A stretch of 64,000 nt of DNA from Rhynochetos jubatus. Its lineage: Eukaryota > Chordata > Aves > Eurypygiformes > Rhynochetidae. The position numbers and the translations under genes were made by a program. The notes under the pieces are model-generated. The model saw only the letters and a program-made list of their open reading frames with translations, was not told the origin of the DNA and searched no databases. Of this stretch, positions 14,782 to 28,100 are shown piece by piece. The first letter of the stretch is position 1, and each line of letters begins with the position of its first letter. The stretch is taken from the NCBI GenBank assembly GCA_027574665.1, contig CM050690.1, positions 70,413,433 through 70,477,432 of the forward strand. The letters are read 5' to 3'.

Positions 14782-14858
14782 CCGTCATTGGAACATGTCA
14801 AAAACTCTTCCTTTATTTTTGGATGCCAACAGCCTGAATTGAGCATTGCTGTGTGACC
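14782..14858 (-). CDS. WDR70: WDR70 coding exon 9 (residues 276-300, start of third WD repeat)
   Basis: The acceptor is ATTTTCTTAG (AG at 14860-14859) and the donor is GTAAGT (GT at 14781-14780). The exon encodes [20 protein letters not shown] followed by TCSND and the first two bases (GG) of a Gly codon. The GH...W...F-TCS-D pattern is a standard WD repeat. The human protein has Ala where the split codon here must give Gly. The next exon, expected to start near TVRTW, was not found in the window. Confidence 0.95.
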
Positions 14859-17800
14859 CTAAGAAAATAAACACAAAGAGGTTTTACAAGATTTTATAAA
14901 TATTACTACAAACTCTTCAAGTATAATCACAGAAAAAGTGGGGGTAGAATCAGACCCTTCTGACCACAGCAATGGCTGACGGACATCACAATGTTTTAAC
15001 AGATTCTATGTATTTTACTCAATTTCACTACAGGAACATGCTCACAGACTACATTCAAAAAGAAATTTGTAAACTACTCCTGTAATGCTGGAATTATTTC
15101 AGTCACTTCAAGCACAAATATGGAGAGAAATACTGAAAAGTTAATGGGGCGATATAACAAATATTTTAGCATTTTGACTGTAGGACCACAATACATCAGA
15201 ATTCCAGAAGTTTACAAGAGAAAGAAAATCCAGATTATTTTTAAGTAAACCAGAATTAAAGCAGATGTTACTATTTGATGGTTTTATATACACATCACTA
15301 GCCAAAAGAAACAGTCAGCTGACAAGGACAGCTTTAGGCAAAACAGCATTTAGCCTGTAATTTGGCAATATACTTTCGAAACAATAAATAAATCAACTTT
15401 AACATCAGTTTGAGCAGTAGATTTTATCATTACTTTTTAGAGTTAAGCTATTTTAAAAAAATGACCTGAAATCATCTGCGTAAACAGAACCCTTGTCTCT
15501 TGCAGTTTATGGAAATACAAAGGCAAAGCAGTCAAGACCCAATCAACTGTTGTTAAAATATTTCAAAACTCTGACACAATCCTTCTCCATTTGCAATTTT
15601 AACTACCGTTAAAAACATACATATAGTTGCTTATTAGTCTTGCACTCATGACATGCAAGTACAATAATAACAACCTCCCACCCCTGCCTTGAAAGAGGTA
15701 AATTTTATCAGCAAAAGAATGGAGGTAAAAGACAGCAAGAGACTAGACCACATCAACAGATTTTGGTTGCTTGCACAAGGATACAGGGGAAGCTGACCAT
15801 TTCCAAAAGATACACTTTTAAATAGATTGGAAGAGAGCTCTTGAGTTCATCTAGGTCAAACTTGCTCTCAAAGTCAGATTATAGCCAACACCAGATGAGG
15901 TCAGCCACGTCTTTGTCTAGCTGGGTCTTGAAAATCTTCAGGGATGGAGGTCACACAGCTTCCAGCATGTATGAATACATGGGACTATCATGCTGCAGAG
16001 ACAGGACTTTGCATTCTTCCTTACTGAACTTCATGAGGTTTTTCATTAAGAGCAAAAATACAATACATTTTCTATCTTATGGTTATTGATTTTTTACTTT
16101 ACCTTTGTGTTTGTCATATCCACAATGTACTGGTCTCCTTTTATGCATTCCATTACTGGGAAGCCATCTCTGTCAAGAACTTTTGCCTGAGAGTTACCAG
16201 AGACAACAAGAATAACATCTCCCGTGCTGCTGTACTGTAAAGATTTGATTTGGTGACTAAAAAGAAAGGAAAAAAAAAACTTTCAATCAACTTCAGTTCC
16301 TGTAATCCTGCACTAAAACAAAAGTGCCAGTGGTGAGAAAAAGTGTTGCAGAAAAACACTTATATACGTTCCTATACCAAAAAGGGGAGGAAAAAAACCC
16401 AACTGAGATTAATCAATTAAAGCTTTTTATTCCTCTATGTGCACGTCAACTTTCCTTCCTCAACCACACAGCACATCAAACAGTATTATTTACAAAGTTG
16501 GCACCTAAAATGTCATTTCTGGAAAACATACTTAACTTCAAGAATGCTCTTATAATTCCAAGTGAAAAATAATGTGAGATTCAGCTCTTCAGGGCTAAAG
16601 GTTGTCATCTTCTCAAAAGCAACATATGGATTTACAGTAATCTATAAATTACTATAAAAGGATGTTGAAGTCCTACATAAAACACCACTGTACATTGTAA
16701 ACGAGAAAATCAGTTGTATGTCAGCATTCTTGCAGCTTTCTCTGTGTTCAGGGCTACAGTTTCATCAGAATCTTGGATAAAGCTAAGTATACCATCAACC
16801 CTGGAAACGTGACAGTAAATAACATCATGGAAGCATAAAAATGTTCCAGTTGGAAAAGACCTTTAAGATCATAAAGTCCAACCATCAACCTAGAATTTGC
16901 CAGTCTACCCTAAACCATGTCCCTAACCACTACATCAACTCGACTCTTAAATACCTCCAGGGATGGTGATTCCACCACTGCCCTGGGCAGCCCCTTCCAA
17001 TGCCTGACAACCCTTTCCATGAAGCAATTTTTCCTAATGTCCAATCTGAAACTCCCCTGGCACAACCTAAGACCATTTCCTCTTGTCCTCTGGCTTGTCA
17101 GAAGAGACCAATCCTCACCTCTCTGCAAACTCCTTTCAGGTAGCTGTAGAGAGCGATCAGGTCTCCCCTCAGCCTCCTTTTCTCTGGGTTAAACTCCCCC
17201 AGGTCCCTCAGCCGCTCCTCACAAGACTTGTGCTCCAGACCCTTCACCAGCTCCATTCCCTTCTCTGGACACGCTCCAGCCCATCAATGTCTTTCTTGCA
17301 GGGAGGGGCCCAAAACTGAACCCAGGATTTGAGGTGTAGCCTCACCAGTGCTGAGTGCAGGGGGGCAATCTCTGCCCTAGTCCTGCTGGCCACACTGTTC
17401 CTGATGCAGGCAAAGATGCCATTGGCTTTCCTGGCCTCCTGGGCACCCTGCCGGCTCATATTCAGCTGCTGTTGACCAACACCGCCAGGTCCTTTTCTGC
17501 CAGGCAGCTTTCCAGCCACTCGTCCCCAAGCCTGTACCATTGAAGGGGTTGTTGTGACCCAAGTGCAGGACCCGGCACTTGGCCTTGTTGAACCTCACAC
17601 AGTGGCCTCGGCCTATCGGTCCAACCTGTCCAGATCCCTCTGTAGATCCTTCCTACCCTCAGGCAGATCAAGACTCCTGCCTGACCTGGTGTCATCTTCA
17701 AACTGACTGAGGGTGCACTCTGTCCCCTCACCCAGGTCACTGATAAAGATGTTAAAGAGAGCCGTCCCCAACACTGATCCCTGGGGAACACCACTTGTGA

Positions 17801-20800
17801 CCAGCCGCCAGCTGGGTTTAACTCCATTCACCACAACTCTTTGGGCCCGGCCACCCAGCCAGGTCTTAACCTAGCAGAGTGTATACCTATCCAAGCCACG
17901 AGCTGCCAGATTCTCAAGGAGAGTGCTGTGGGAAATGGCGTCAGAGGCTTTATGAACATCAAGGCAGACAGCATCCACAACCTTCGCATCAACCACAGAG
18001 TGGGTCGCCTTATCATAGAAGGAGATCACGTTAGTCAAGCACGACTTGCCTTTCCCAACACCCTGCTGACTGGGCCTGATCACCGGGTTGCCCTATCATG
18101 CCATAAGCGTTTTATCACAGCTTTCTGCTTTATGAAGTTCATTGCAGCTACTGTATCTGAAGCAGATATTCCTTTGACCTCCTACCAGGCTATGCTCCAT
18201 TACAAGGATGACAAAGAATGCAAAGCAGTCTACCCATTTGACACCTGTTAGAATTTAGATCCTGACATATTAACAGAATGTACACAATAACATCAATGCT
18301 TCAGCTCTGCAACAAAATTAACCCCAAATCAAGCAGTGGAATGCATTTGCCAGCTAGGTTTGGATTCCCACGGCATCCAAACTGTCTGCAAAGGTGTATC
18401 TTCCTTTTGGTGAAGAACATAACCATATGCATTTGAATCCTAGTAACTTTAAGAAAACTACTTTTTAAACACAATTTCACAACAGTAAAATTAGTGCTTA
18501 AATAAGCAACAAAATGACGGTGAAACTTGTAACTTAATAATTTAACGTTTCACATCTTATATGGTAGTGACCTCATGACTGACTCAGCAGTAGCTATTAT
18601 TGTTAAATCTGTCCTCAAACCGTGAGTTACTACACAAAACACAAAATGTCATAATATGTATTTTAAAAGTTCTGCATTGATCATAGTAATATAAACTAAA
18701 CATAAGTTTCTCATTCAAAAAATGTTTGGCAAAACTGATTACATTGCGATTCAAAAGCCAAAAATTGCTTCAAGCACTCTATTATGTAATACAAACTGGC
18801 AGCCAAATTGGCCAAAGTACTATAAACTCTGCCTTTTAGTAGAAAGGAGACACTCAAATCTGGGAATTTCCGAAATAGATCACAGGCAATGTCTGAAAAA
18901 GTATTCTGAGCCTCAAGAGCAAACTGGATAGTTTCTCAGAAGAGGGGAAAGAAGGCCAGCCACATCAAGCTCAGAGGCACACTGAAAAAATTAAAAAGAA
19001 ACCCACAAGGGAAACAATATCAAAAGTCTAGAATATTCTCTGCAGACAGCTGATAAACCTAGACTAAAGAATCCATCAGATTCACCTTCAGATCAACAAG
19101 CACATCTTAGAAATTAAAATATCTTCCCCCGTTCTACTTCCAAGTGCTCTTGCACATGATGTGTACAAAGCTCAAAATATTCCTTAGCCCCACCTGAGTA
19201 CTGCATGCAGAATGAGCACAATGGGAACACTACTAATAATTCATCAAATCAGTCTTGTGAAAAAATGAGCCTCAGAGAAGAGATTTCCACAACATCTATC
19301 TAAAGGGAAAAAAAATACCCAAACATACACCTTTGAATGTGCCATGCAACTTTCAAAATCATGTCCAAAAACTGGTTCTATGAGCAGGGTATTTGCACAG
19401 TGCCAGAAGTTACAGATTTTCAGATGTTTATTGGAGTATGACCAAGAGGGAAGCTCTGCAGAGGCAATTCTTCAAGAGACCACTTTTGGTTCTTATTAAT
19501 CTTAAAGTAATAGTCTTGGGAAACTTACAAACACAGGTCCCTTTAATAGCATTAATCCAAGTCATTTTGGTTTAAAGCTGCCAAATGTGCATACTACATT
19601 CTGCCAGGACCTGCAGAACAGAGCTACATACATGGGTAGAACCATGACGCACAATAATTTCTACATACGTTTGCAGTACCATTGCCTTCGCCTTAAACAC
19701 TGACATGTGGTTTTAAGGTACTAGGGTTTTGTCAGGCTTTTTTTTTTTTCCCCCCTTTACTCCCTTACACCCCAAATCCAAGGAGAAATGAACAGAGCAA
19801 CCTGATACTATGCTATGAAACAGAGCCTGGACAATACAGAATTCTCGCCAGGTTTTTTTATTCTTAAAATGAAATTAAATTTATGGCTCCAGAACTGGAT
19901 TTCTGATAATACCTAAAGCTTTCATACCAGAATGCCTTAGGATTCATCTGTGAATCCTAACAGTCCTTGTAATAAATTCCATGGTGTAAAAGAAATGTAA
20001 TAATATATATACACAGGGGCATAGGTTATAAATATTCCATGCTGTGCTCACCATTGTGCCTCAACATCAGCATGAAAGAACTTTTTCTGAGTTTAGATCT
20101 TTTAACTGGGCAGAGGTAAAGTTCCAGTTTTATGTTTACAAGAAGATACATAAGGGGTATTAATAATTACTTTAACCCCCACATTGGTACAGGAGACTTG
20201 CAATGTAAGTGAAATTCCCAAACTTCTCACCAGTCAATTCCATTTTTCATATGATTTTATCATTATCTTTGCATGTATTTCATTCACACCTCAACATACT
20301 CAAATCACCAGACTGTACATTTCACCAAAGACATTCATATAAAAATACTTAAAATACACCAATCAGTGTCAGGGATACCAAGCACTTGAAGCTTGTATTT
20401 TACCATCATTTTTTGCCAAAAGCAGACTGCAAATGTATTGGCAAGTTTTACTCCTTGGAACAGGACAATAACATACAGTGTACTTGTGTCTTTTCTACTG
20501 TATTTATGTCCATTTATGTATTACCAAGCACTACTAAATTTGAATGTACTCTTCTGCTCAATTTGGAAATGCTTCAGCTAAAATAATCTACTGTGGGAGT
20601 AAAGACTGTCAGCTCTTTCTTACTGCTCAGTTATGACAGCAGAAAGGAAAATACCATTTGTACCCTGCAAACTAATTATATAATGTAACTCATGCCAGAA
20701 AAGTTCAAATGTGGTTTCACATTTGGAGAATTCTAATTATTTATTTCAAAGCAGCATGTTTAATAAGTTAAGTTTTCAAAGTAAATGTGTCATTCATTGG

Positions 20801-23800
20801 TTTATTGTAACAGGATAAGTTTGTCAAAAATATTAGAATTGCATAATGAATCAAAGCACACTTATTTTCCTGAATTTTCAGTTTAGAAAGTCTGTAGAAT
20901 GCCTTTTAGTTTGCTCCCTTTCACACTAACAGACACAACTTTTTATTGTCTTTCATTATAGAACTAACGCCAGAAATCTAGATAATTAGTCATACACATT
21001 CTAACCTTCCAAACTGACAAAAATTCATCTGTGGCTTTTTAAGACAATAATGATTAAAAATAGATTCTAAGATCTACTTACTGCGCATAATGAATTTCAA
21101 TCCCTTTGTTAAGCATACCAAAATGTCTTACAAATTGCACATTAGTTAGACGTTAGTAACTTGCTAGAACTGTGTTATTAATTTATGAATGTGTTTTTCT
21201 CAAAGTTCACTGTGCATGAGACATGCATTCCTTTTGAAGGAGTTTCATGTACCGATTCTCTGCAATAAGTAAACGTATTCAGTACCTTTATTTGCTCAGT
21301 CATCAGGGAACAGTATGGATAGTATGGAAATGGTGCTTTAAAAAAAATGCTTCCTGTTTTATTTTTTTAATTTACATCTATATATAAATACATAAATGTA
21401 AATAAATATAAAAATGTAGATAAATATATAGCTTTAACCATTACTATAGACACTTTTTTAATGTACAATATATTCCTATTCAGTTATCATTGCAATGCAA
21501 AGGACCAGTGCTTCCAGAAACAGAGGATTTAATGAAAATTAGAGGCACACACACCCACGCTCCCTCCAAAATACTGTCAGCAACTGGAAGCTTTCTTCTC
21601 TTCTTCATTAGGTGTATACACAGGGAAATTGTATTCTATTTATGCCAATTTAAACTACAAAAATCAATCTGCCTCTTTGAGAGGTTCATAATCTATTGGC
21701 TGATACACTGAACAATTAGCTGCAAATTCACCTGTAGCTTTGTAAAAGAGCAAAATATGCAAGTTATTGGAAAAAAGCATTAAAAGAGATAAGCAGACAA
21801 GCTCCATGGTTCACATTCCATTTACCACAAAAAGTATAGCTGGATACAAAAGCATTTTAAACAAGCTAACTTGTAAGGCTTTTGTGCATGGTATTTGGAG
21901 CTTAAAATAAGCACAGTCTTCATACCTACCATTCACAAGGCTGGAGTGACCGAAAAGCTTGGAGAGAAGCATCCATTCCAGCAAAATCCCAAAATTTTAT
22001 GTCATAGTCATATCCACCAGTTATCAAACGGGCTCCTGAAGGATCCAACCCCAAAGCAGAAACCTATAGAGGAAAAAATAAAGAAAGTTAAGTTCATTCA
22101 AGCTTATTTTTTTTTTCCTGCAGTTCTTCAGGTGTCACCAAAATATAAAGTACTACTAAAGCAAAAGAAATAATTCAGGGTGCTAGTTTCCTCCTGAAAT
22201 ACTTCAGCAATATTTTGGTTTTGAGTTTTCACTACCTTGTATAATGTCTGGGTATTTTGGAAAGGGTATGGGGAATGGAAATTAAAAATACATAATCTGA
22301 ATTAACCACTGAAGACAGCTGAGAAAACTTAGTTTGCAGTATTCGCTTTCTAATCAACTCATTGCAGAATTTGGATATGTTTCATTGTACTCTACACTTT
22401 TCTCAAAACTACAAATAATGTTCCTAGTTTGTTCCAGATAGTTATGTCCATATGTACGTTCTTTGGATAAATTTACCTTTAAAAAAAAAAAGGGGGGGTG
22501 GGGTGGGGGTGGTGTAAAATAACGTAGAAACTTAGTTAGAAATAAAAATCACAACTTAAAAAAATATACAATTTTAACTAAAAAAAAACCAAACCCACAA
22601 CACAAAAAAGCCTTACCAAAACTAATTATTTTATATATAAAACCAGCTGCTTAAAGCTACTCAGAACTTTGAGGAAAGAATGCTTAACGCTTATTACTCT
22701 CATTTGTTATCCTGAAATCAAATACTGATTAAAATAGGATTTGTAGTGAAAATCCCATTTTAGCTCTCTATTTGAAGGTCTTATTATAGTAGTGTTCAAA
22801 TGACCATATGAAGAAGTGACAGTAACCAAAATCATCTCATTGATTAAACAACCTTGGATTTACTTTCAAAGTTATTTCTTCACTCTTCTCACTTGTGAAA
22901 ATATTATCTACTACCAAGACTTCAACCATTAATAAAATACTAGCTAGACAATGCGGTAACTTGATCTGGAAATCAAGTGAAGATATTAACACTCCAACAT
23001 TACGTTGTCTACATGACAGACTGTTGAAAAGTGACGTCAAAAACTGTAATGAGTATTTTTAGGCTTACTCAAAAATAAACCCACCCTGAAACATTAAAAC
23101 GTTTTCATGAGAAGATAGAATCCATGCAGAATTCATGCTTAGGTTTTGACATCTAGGACATAATTTAACCTTTACTAAGCATTTCCAGTTAAGCAGATCA
23201 TGGATAAAACCAGAGGATGACTTTTAAACATTGGACAAAAAACTGTGTCATCCCACACACTTAAGATAGGTAATAATCAGACACAGAAACCCTTTCACAA
23301 CAAAGAAGACAGTCTTCAACACAAGAACATAAAGTAGTAATAATAAACAACAAGACTTTTTAAACTTCTAGAAAATACCCTGACAGGGATTTTGATGAGC
23401 CAAAAGGTTGTGAAGGAGAAAAAAATATTATACTTCACCAAAACATTCAGACATATAGAAAATAATGTGGAAAGAAAAGAAAAACCAAACAAAAAACAGC
23501 ACAGACAATAAAAGAAAGAAAAGCCTTAATTTCTGAAGTGAAAGATAACACCTGAGAATAGTGTCATGGCTGTGGCCTAGTAATACTAACCTCTCAAGGG
23601 AAGGAAGAACAAAAAAATCAGACCAATTACTTTCAGATGCCTAAACCTGTATTAAAATTTCCATATGCTTATGTATAATAATTACAGCAACATGCATGGA
23701 AGGATACTCATCTCTATGTATCTACTGTATGTATCTTCTTTACGTATATACATGCAAAGTACTGACAGTCACTATGATTTAATGGAGACATATAGAATTA

Positions 23801-25147
23801 CCACCAAAAATCCTTGTCTCAAAGATGTATCAGTCTACTGTACTATTTTTTAAAGTTTTAGTATATACACCATGCTATGGAGATTTAAAAAACTTATATA
23901 AACTGTTGAATAGTTCCAACACAAAACACTGTTTAAACGAAGCTGAATTTATAGAATCAGACTGGTTTGGGTTGGAATGAACCTTAAAGACGATCTAGTT
24001 CAAATCCCCCTGTCATGGGCAGGGACTCCCTCCACTAGACCAGGTTGCTCAAAGCCCTGCACAATCTGGTCTTAAACACTTCCAGGGACGGGGCATCCAC
24101 AGCTTCTCTGGGCAACCTGTTCCAGTCCCTCACCACCCTCACCATGAAGAGTATCTTCTTGATATCCAAGCACAAGATATTCCCTTTTCCATGCCCAACT
24201 GAAAAAGTAACCTACAGAAAAATGAATTTTTCAATAAAAACAACAGTTATTGACAGAATTCATTCTTTGAGATGGACAATTTGTTTTGTTAAAATTAAGG
24301 TTTCCTTATAGGAGGAGTATGAGCTTCTTTGGAGCTTTCTTTTTCCCATTTCACATTGGAAAGTTTCACTTAGATATTCCTTATTTTATCAAAGACTCAT
24401 TTCTAGTCATCTTTTCCTTAAGGTTCATACTGCTCCTCTTACTGATACCTCACTGTATTTCAAACATACAGTGCCACCATATTGCTTAGCCTTCAGGTTG
24501 AAAAAAGTACTTGCAAGAAAACCAAGATGTTGGAGAAATGATGCTGCTGTCAAGCAAATGATGACTCCTTAATCTGATTTTTCTGCTCTATTTTAGAGGC
24601 TTTCACTTGTAGAAATATTATCTTTTAGAGAAGGTCTAAAACCTCACTCTTCTAAAGAATACAAAAGTTCAGAAGATGTTCTAATCCAGTGCGCCCCAAA
24701 AGATCCAATTTACAGAGTTAGTCATAGACTCAACATTCTTCTTCTTACTTCCCTGAATCCAATGTTTAAATACACTTCTTGGTGCTACCCCCAAGAATGA
24801 ATTAATCTCCACTTAGTGATTATGTCACTGCGATGTATTTGATTTTTTTTTTTTTTAAACACCTACAAGGTTGCATCTGTTTCATCTGAAAAAATCCTAC
24901 CTCCTTTTACCATTTAAATGCCTGTTTGAATCCCATTCATTTCATTCATGCTTTCTAACATGCAGAAGAACAGGGCACGTGCAGACTAATCACGCATTCA
25001 ATTAATAGACTCAAGTGTTCTACAATAACTGGTAGAGGAAGGAGAAGCTGTGATATGAGATGTTAGAAAGCACATTGTTCAGATCACCTCTGACAATGTA
25101 TTCTTTCTTATATCCACCTATGTATCAGAAGTGTCAGGAGAAATATA

Positions 25148-25194
<47 letters not shown>

Positions 25195-28100
25195 AATATC
25201 TCTCTCTCTCAGAAGTTTCATTGGGAACAGTAACTCCTATTACACTGTACAAGCAAGACAACTGGGAAATTAATCAGGTTTTTGGGAAGACTTTCCAGCT
25301 TGAGAAATCTTTTCTGAGACTTTTCAGCTGCATGGGAACAAAGTCATCAACAAACCCAGGTTCATTAGATTGAAGAGGTACAGATGGATACATAAGTTTA
25401 GCTGAAACACAGTACACTGTATGAACATAATAAGACGACTCTAAATTTAAACATTGGGGTGAAACACTGGTATCAAGATATGACGTTACTCTAATCCTTA
25501 TGTGTGTGTAATGACATAAGTAAGTAGTTTCTTTATTCTAAAAGAAACAAATAAAACAAAAAGACAAATCATTCTACGGAAGACCTGCTTTTTTAAATTA
25601 TATTAATTCAATGCATCCAGTCTAATTTAACTGTGCTATATATACACCCACATACTAATTCACCTCTGACCAAGGTGATGACAGCTGCAGTCTCATGCAG
25701 TCAAAATACCTCAGAAGTCTTCCAAAACTGTAACTTCCACTTTACAAAGCCTTTTAGTTAGAAATAGCATAAGCTTATGCTTTAAGAACCCATCAAAATA
25801 TTTACTGTTTTAATATAGATTAAAATAATTCAAAAATTTTACATAATAGGGTTTCTTAGAAAATGTATTCAAGAAATGTATTTGGTGGATGAAAAGCTGG
25901 ACATGAGCTAGCAATGTGCCTTCGCAGCCCAGAAAGCCAACCGTATCCTGGGCTGTAGCCCAGAGCAGTGTGGCCAGCAGGTCAAGAGAAGTGATTCTCC
26001 CCCTTTACTCTGCTCTAGTGAGGCCCCACCTGCAGTTCTGCATCCAGCTCTGGGGCCCCCAACATCAGAAGGACATGGACCTGTTGGAGCGAGTCCAGAG
26101 GAGGCCACTGGTCCAGTCCGAGGGCTGGAGCACCTCTGCTATGGGGACAGGCTGAGAGAGTTGGGGGTGTTCAGCCTGGAGAAGAGAAGGCTCTGGGGAG
26201 ACTTCAAGTATGTGAAGGAGACCTAAAGCAAGCTGGAGGGGGACTTATTCCTGTAGTGTCAGGACAATAAATGAATCCACAAGTTTTCTTAAACATCCAA
26301 TAAAGGAAAATTATACACTTCCTTAGATTGTTTAAGACCTCATGAAAAAAACATTTTTCTCAAATACTTTTTTTATTTTTCTTTCCTTCCCTCCTCCTCG
26401 CCCCAACACCCAGACTTTCTCAGGAATACCAGTAGTGAGAATTCCATTATTAACTAGCTGACAGGACTTTCACAGGTGTAGAACAACAATGAAAGAAATT
26501 CTAGTATAATTTTCTCATTCAAGACTAAGTCATGGTCCAAACTGAAGAGGATAAACAGCAGCAGCATCTTTTTTAATGATCTTGTAACAATCTTTTTAAT
26601 GAACTTTCTTAAGAATACAGGGAAAGGACTTGGGAATAGATTGAGGGCTATTCATGACTAGAAAGTAATTTCCATTCTTTACAACTAGATCTTCATTCAA
26701 TTAGCACAGTTAAATTTGTGTCGGAAGATGAGATTAGCCAGAGATAGAAATATTGAGGACAAGAAATGGTAGTTACCAGTCAGACAATGGTTCTTTAAAC
26801 CCAAGTGAAGAAGCAATATTCAAGGAGAAACCTCGATGCAGTCAAAGACAAGAACAAGGTTTCAATAAACAGAGAATGGTGTAGAAAAGGCACTTACATT
26901 TTCAAGGAGAATGAAAGACACCTGTATTCAGCTGCAAAGAAGTCTGATAAACTTTAGCAATAACATTGTCTTTGAAATCCATGACCAGCCAAAGAAAGGT
27001 CTAGATTAGACGTATATCTACATTAGGAAGGTCTCGCCTGGAAGAGGTACTCTAAGAATTGCAGACAGTATACTTGAGAAAAAGGAAGAAGAAAATGAGA
27101 TTGTGAGCCAAATGGAGCCACATTTGGATTATTAGAAGAAAGTGAAGAGGCAGTTCTAAAAAACACTTCTTTAGCAATTAGACGTAGACTAAAATAACAA
27201 ATTAGAATGAGCTTCTTGAACTTTAAGGATTTGTCAACTTATTTCATAGACTCTCTTAGCTGTAAAAAAAAAAACAAACCCAAGAAGTTTTGAAAATATA
27301 TGTGACTTACTGTTTTTGTACCATGTTGGAGTGTAATTTCATGAGAATCTGGAATTTTCTTGACAGGGTTCTAGGGAAGAAAAACAAAAATTCACCTCTG
27401 TGAAAATAGTGCCACGACAAAAAAAACCAATCAAACAAAAACAAAAAATACTGCAGGATTTATATAAAAGTAAGAAATGTTTCCCTCACACCATCCATAA
27501 CAAAAGACTGATCCCATATTTTAATTTTCATGGATATAGCCCTAAATATGAGGAACAATTATTAAAAAAATGAGACTACCTTAATAAAGAACAAAAACAG
27601 GAAAACATTTCCTGTGTTTTCCTCTTTAGAAAATGTTAAACTTCTCCATCACCAATATCTAAAAATACTGAGCTGTGATTTAGTCTATCCATCATGGTTA
27701 CACAATGTCTTTTCAAATAAGGGGACTCTATGAAGTTAACAGAAGTAATGAAAAAATCTAGAAATTAATTACAGGAGTTAAGTTATTGATGTGGTTTAGT
27801 GAGATCAGGGACTGGCTTCTGACTTCCACTTGTGACATTATCCCCAGCTCTCACGGGTCTTCACAACTGCCACTTTGATGGCAGCCATAACACAGTCAAC
27901 GTAATTCAGAAAGTTTAACTTAATAGCCACATACAGACCAAAGGCAAATACAGTTTAAAATATCTAACACATCACACTAACATCTGTAACACAATATAAA
28001 AATTGTTTATTCACACAGAAAGATATGCACTGAAAATATTCAAGTGATAAGCAAGGTTCTCCAAAGGTACTTTGAATCATTATGCTCAAAATGCTCATTT

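Larger units (their letters stand above)
22064..27310 (-). other. WDR70 intron 6 (5,247 bases, phase 0)
   Basis: Contains CR1 fragments at 23951-24169 (minus) and 25885-26267 (plus), an (AAAT)n microsatellite at 25148-25195 and a G-rich tract at 22492-22512. Nothing else is recognised. Confidence 0.85.
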
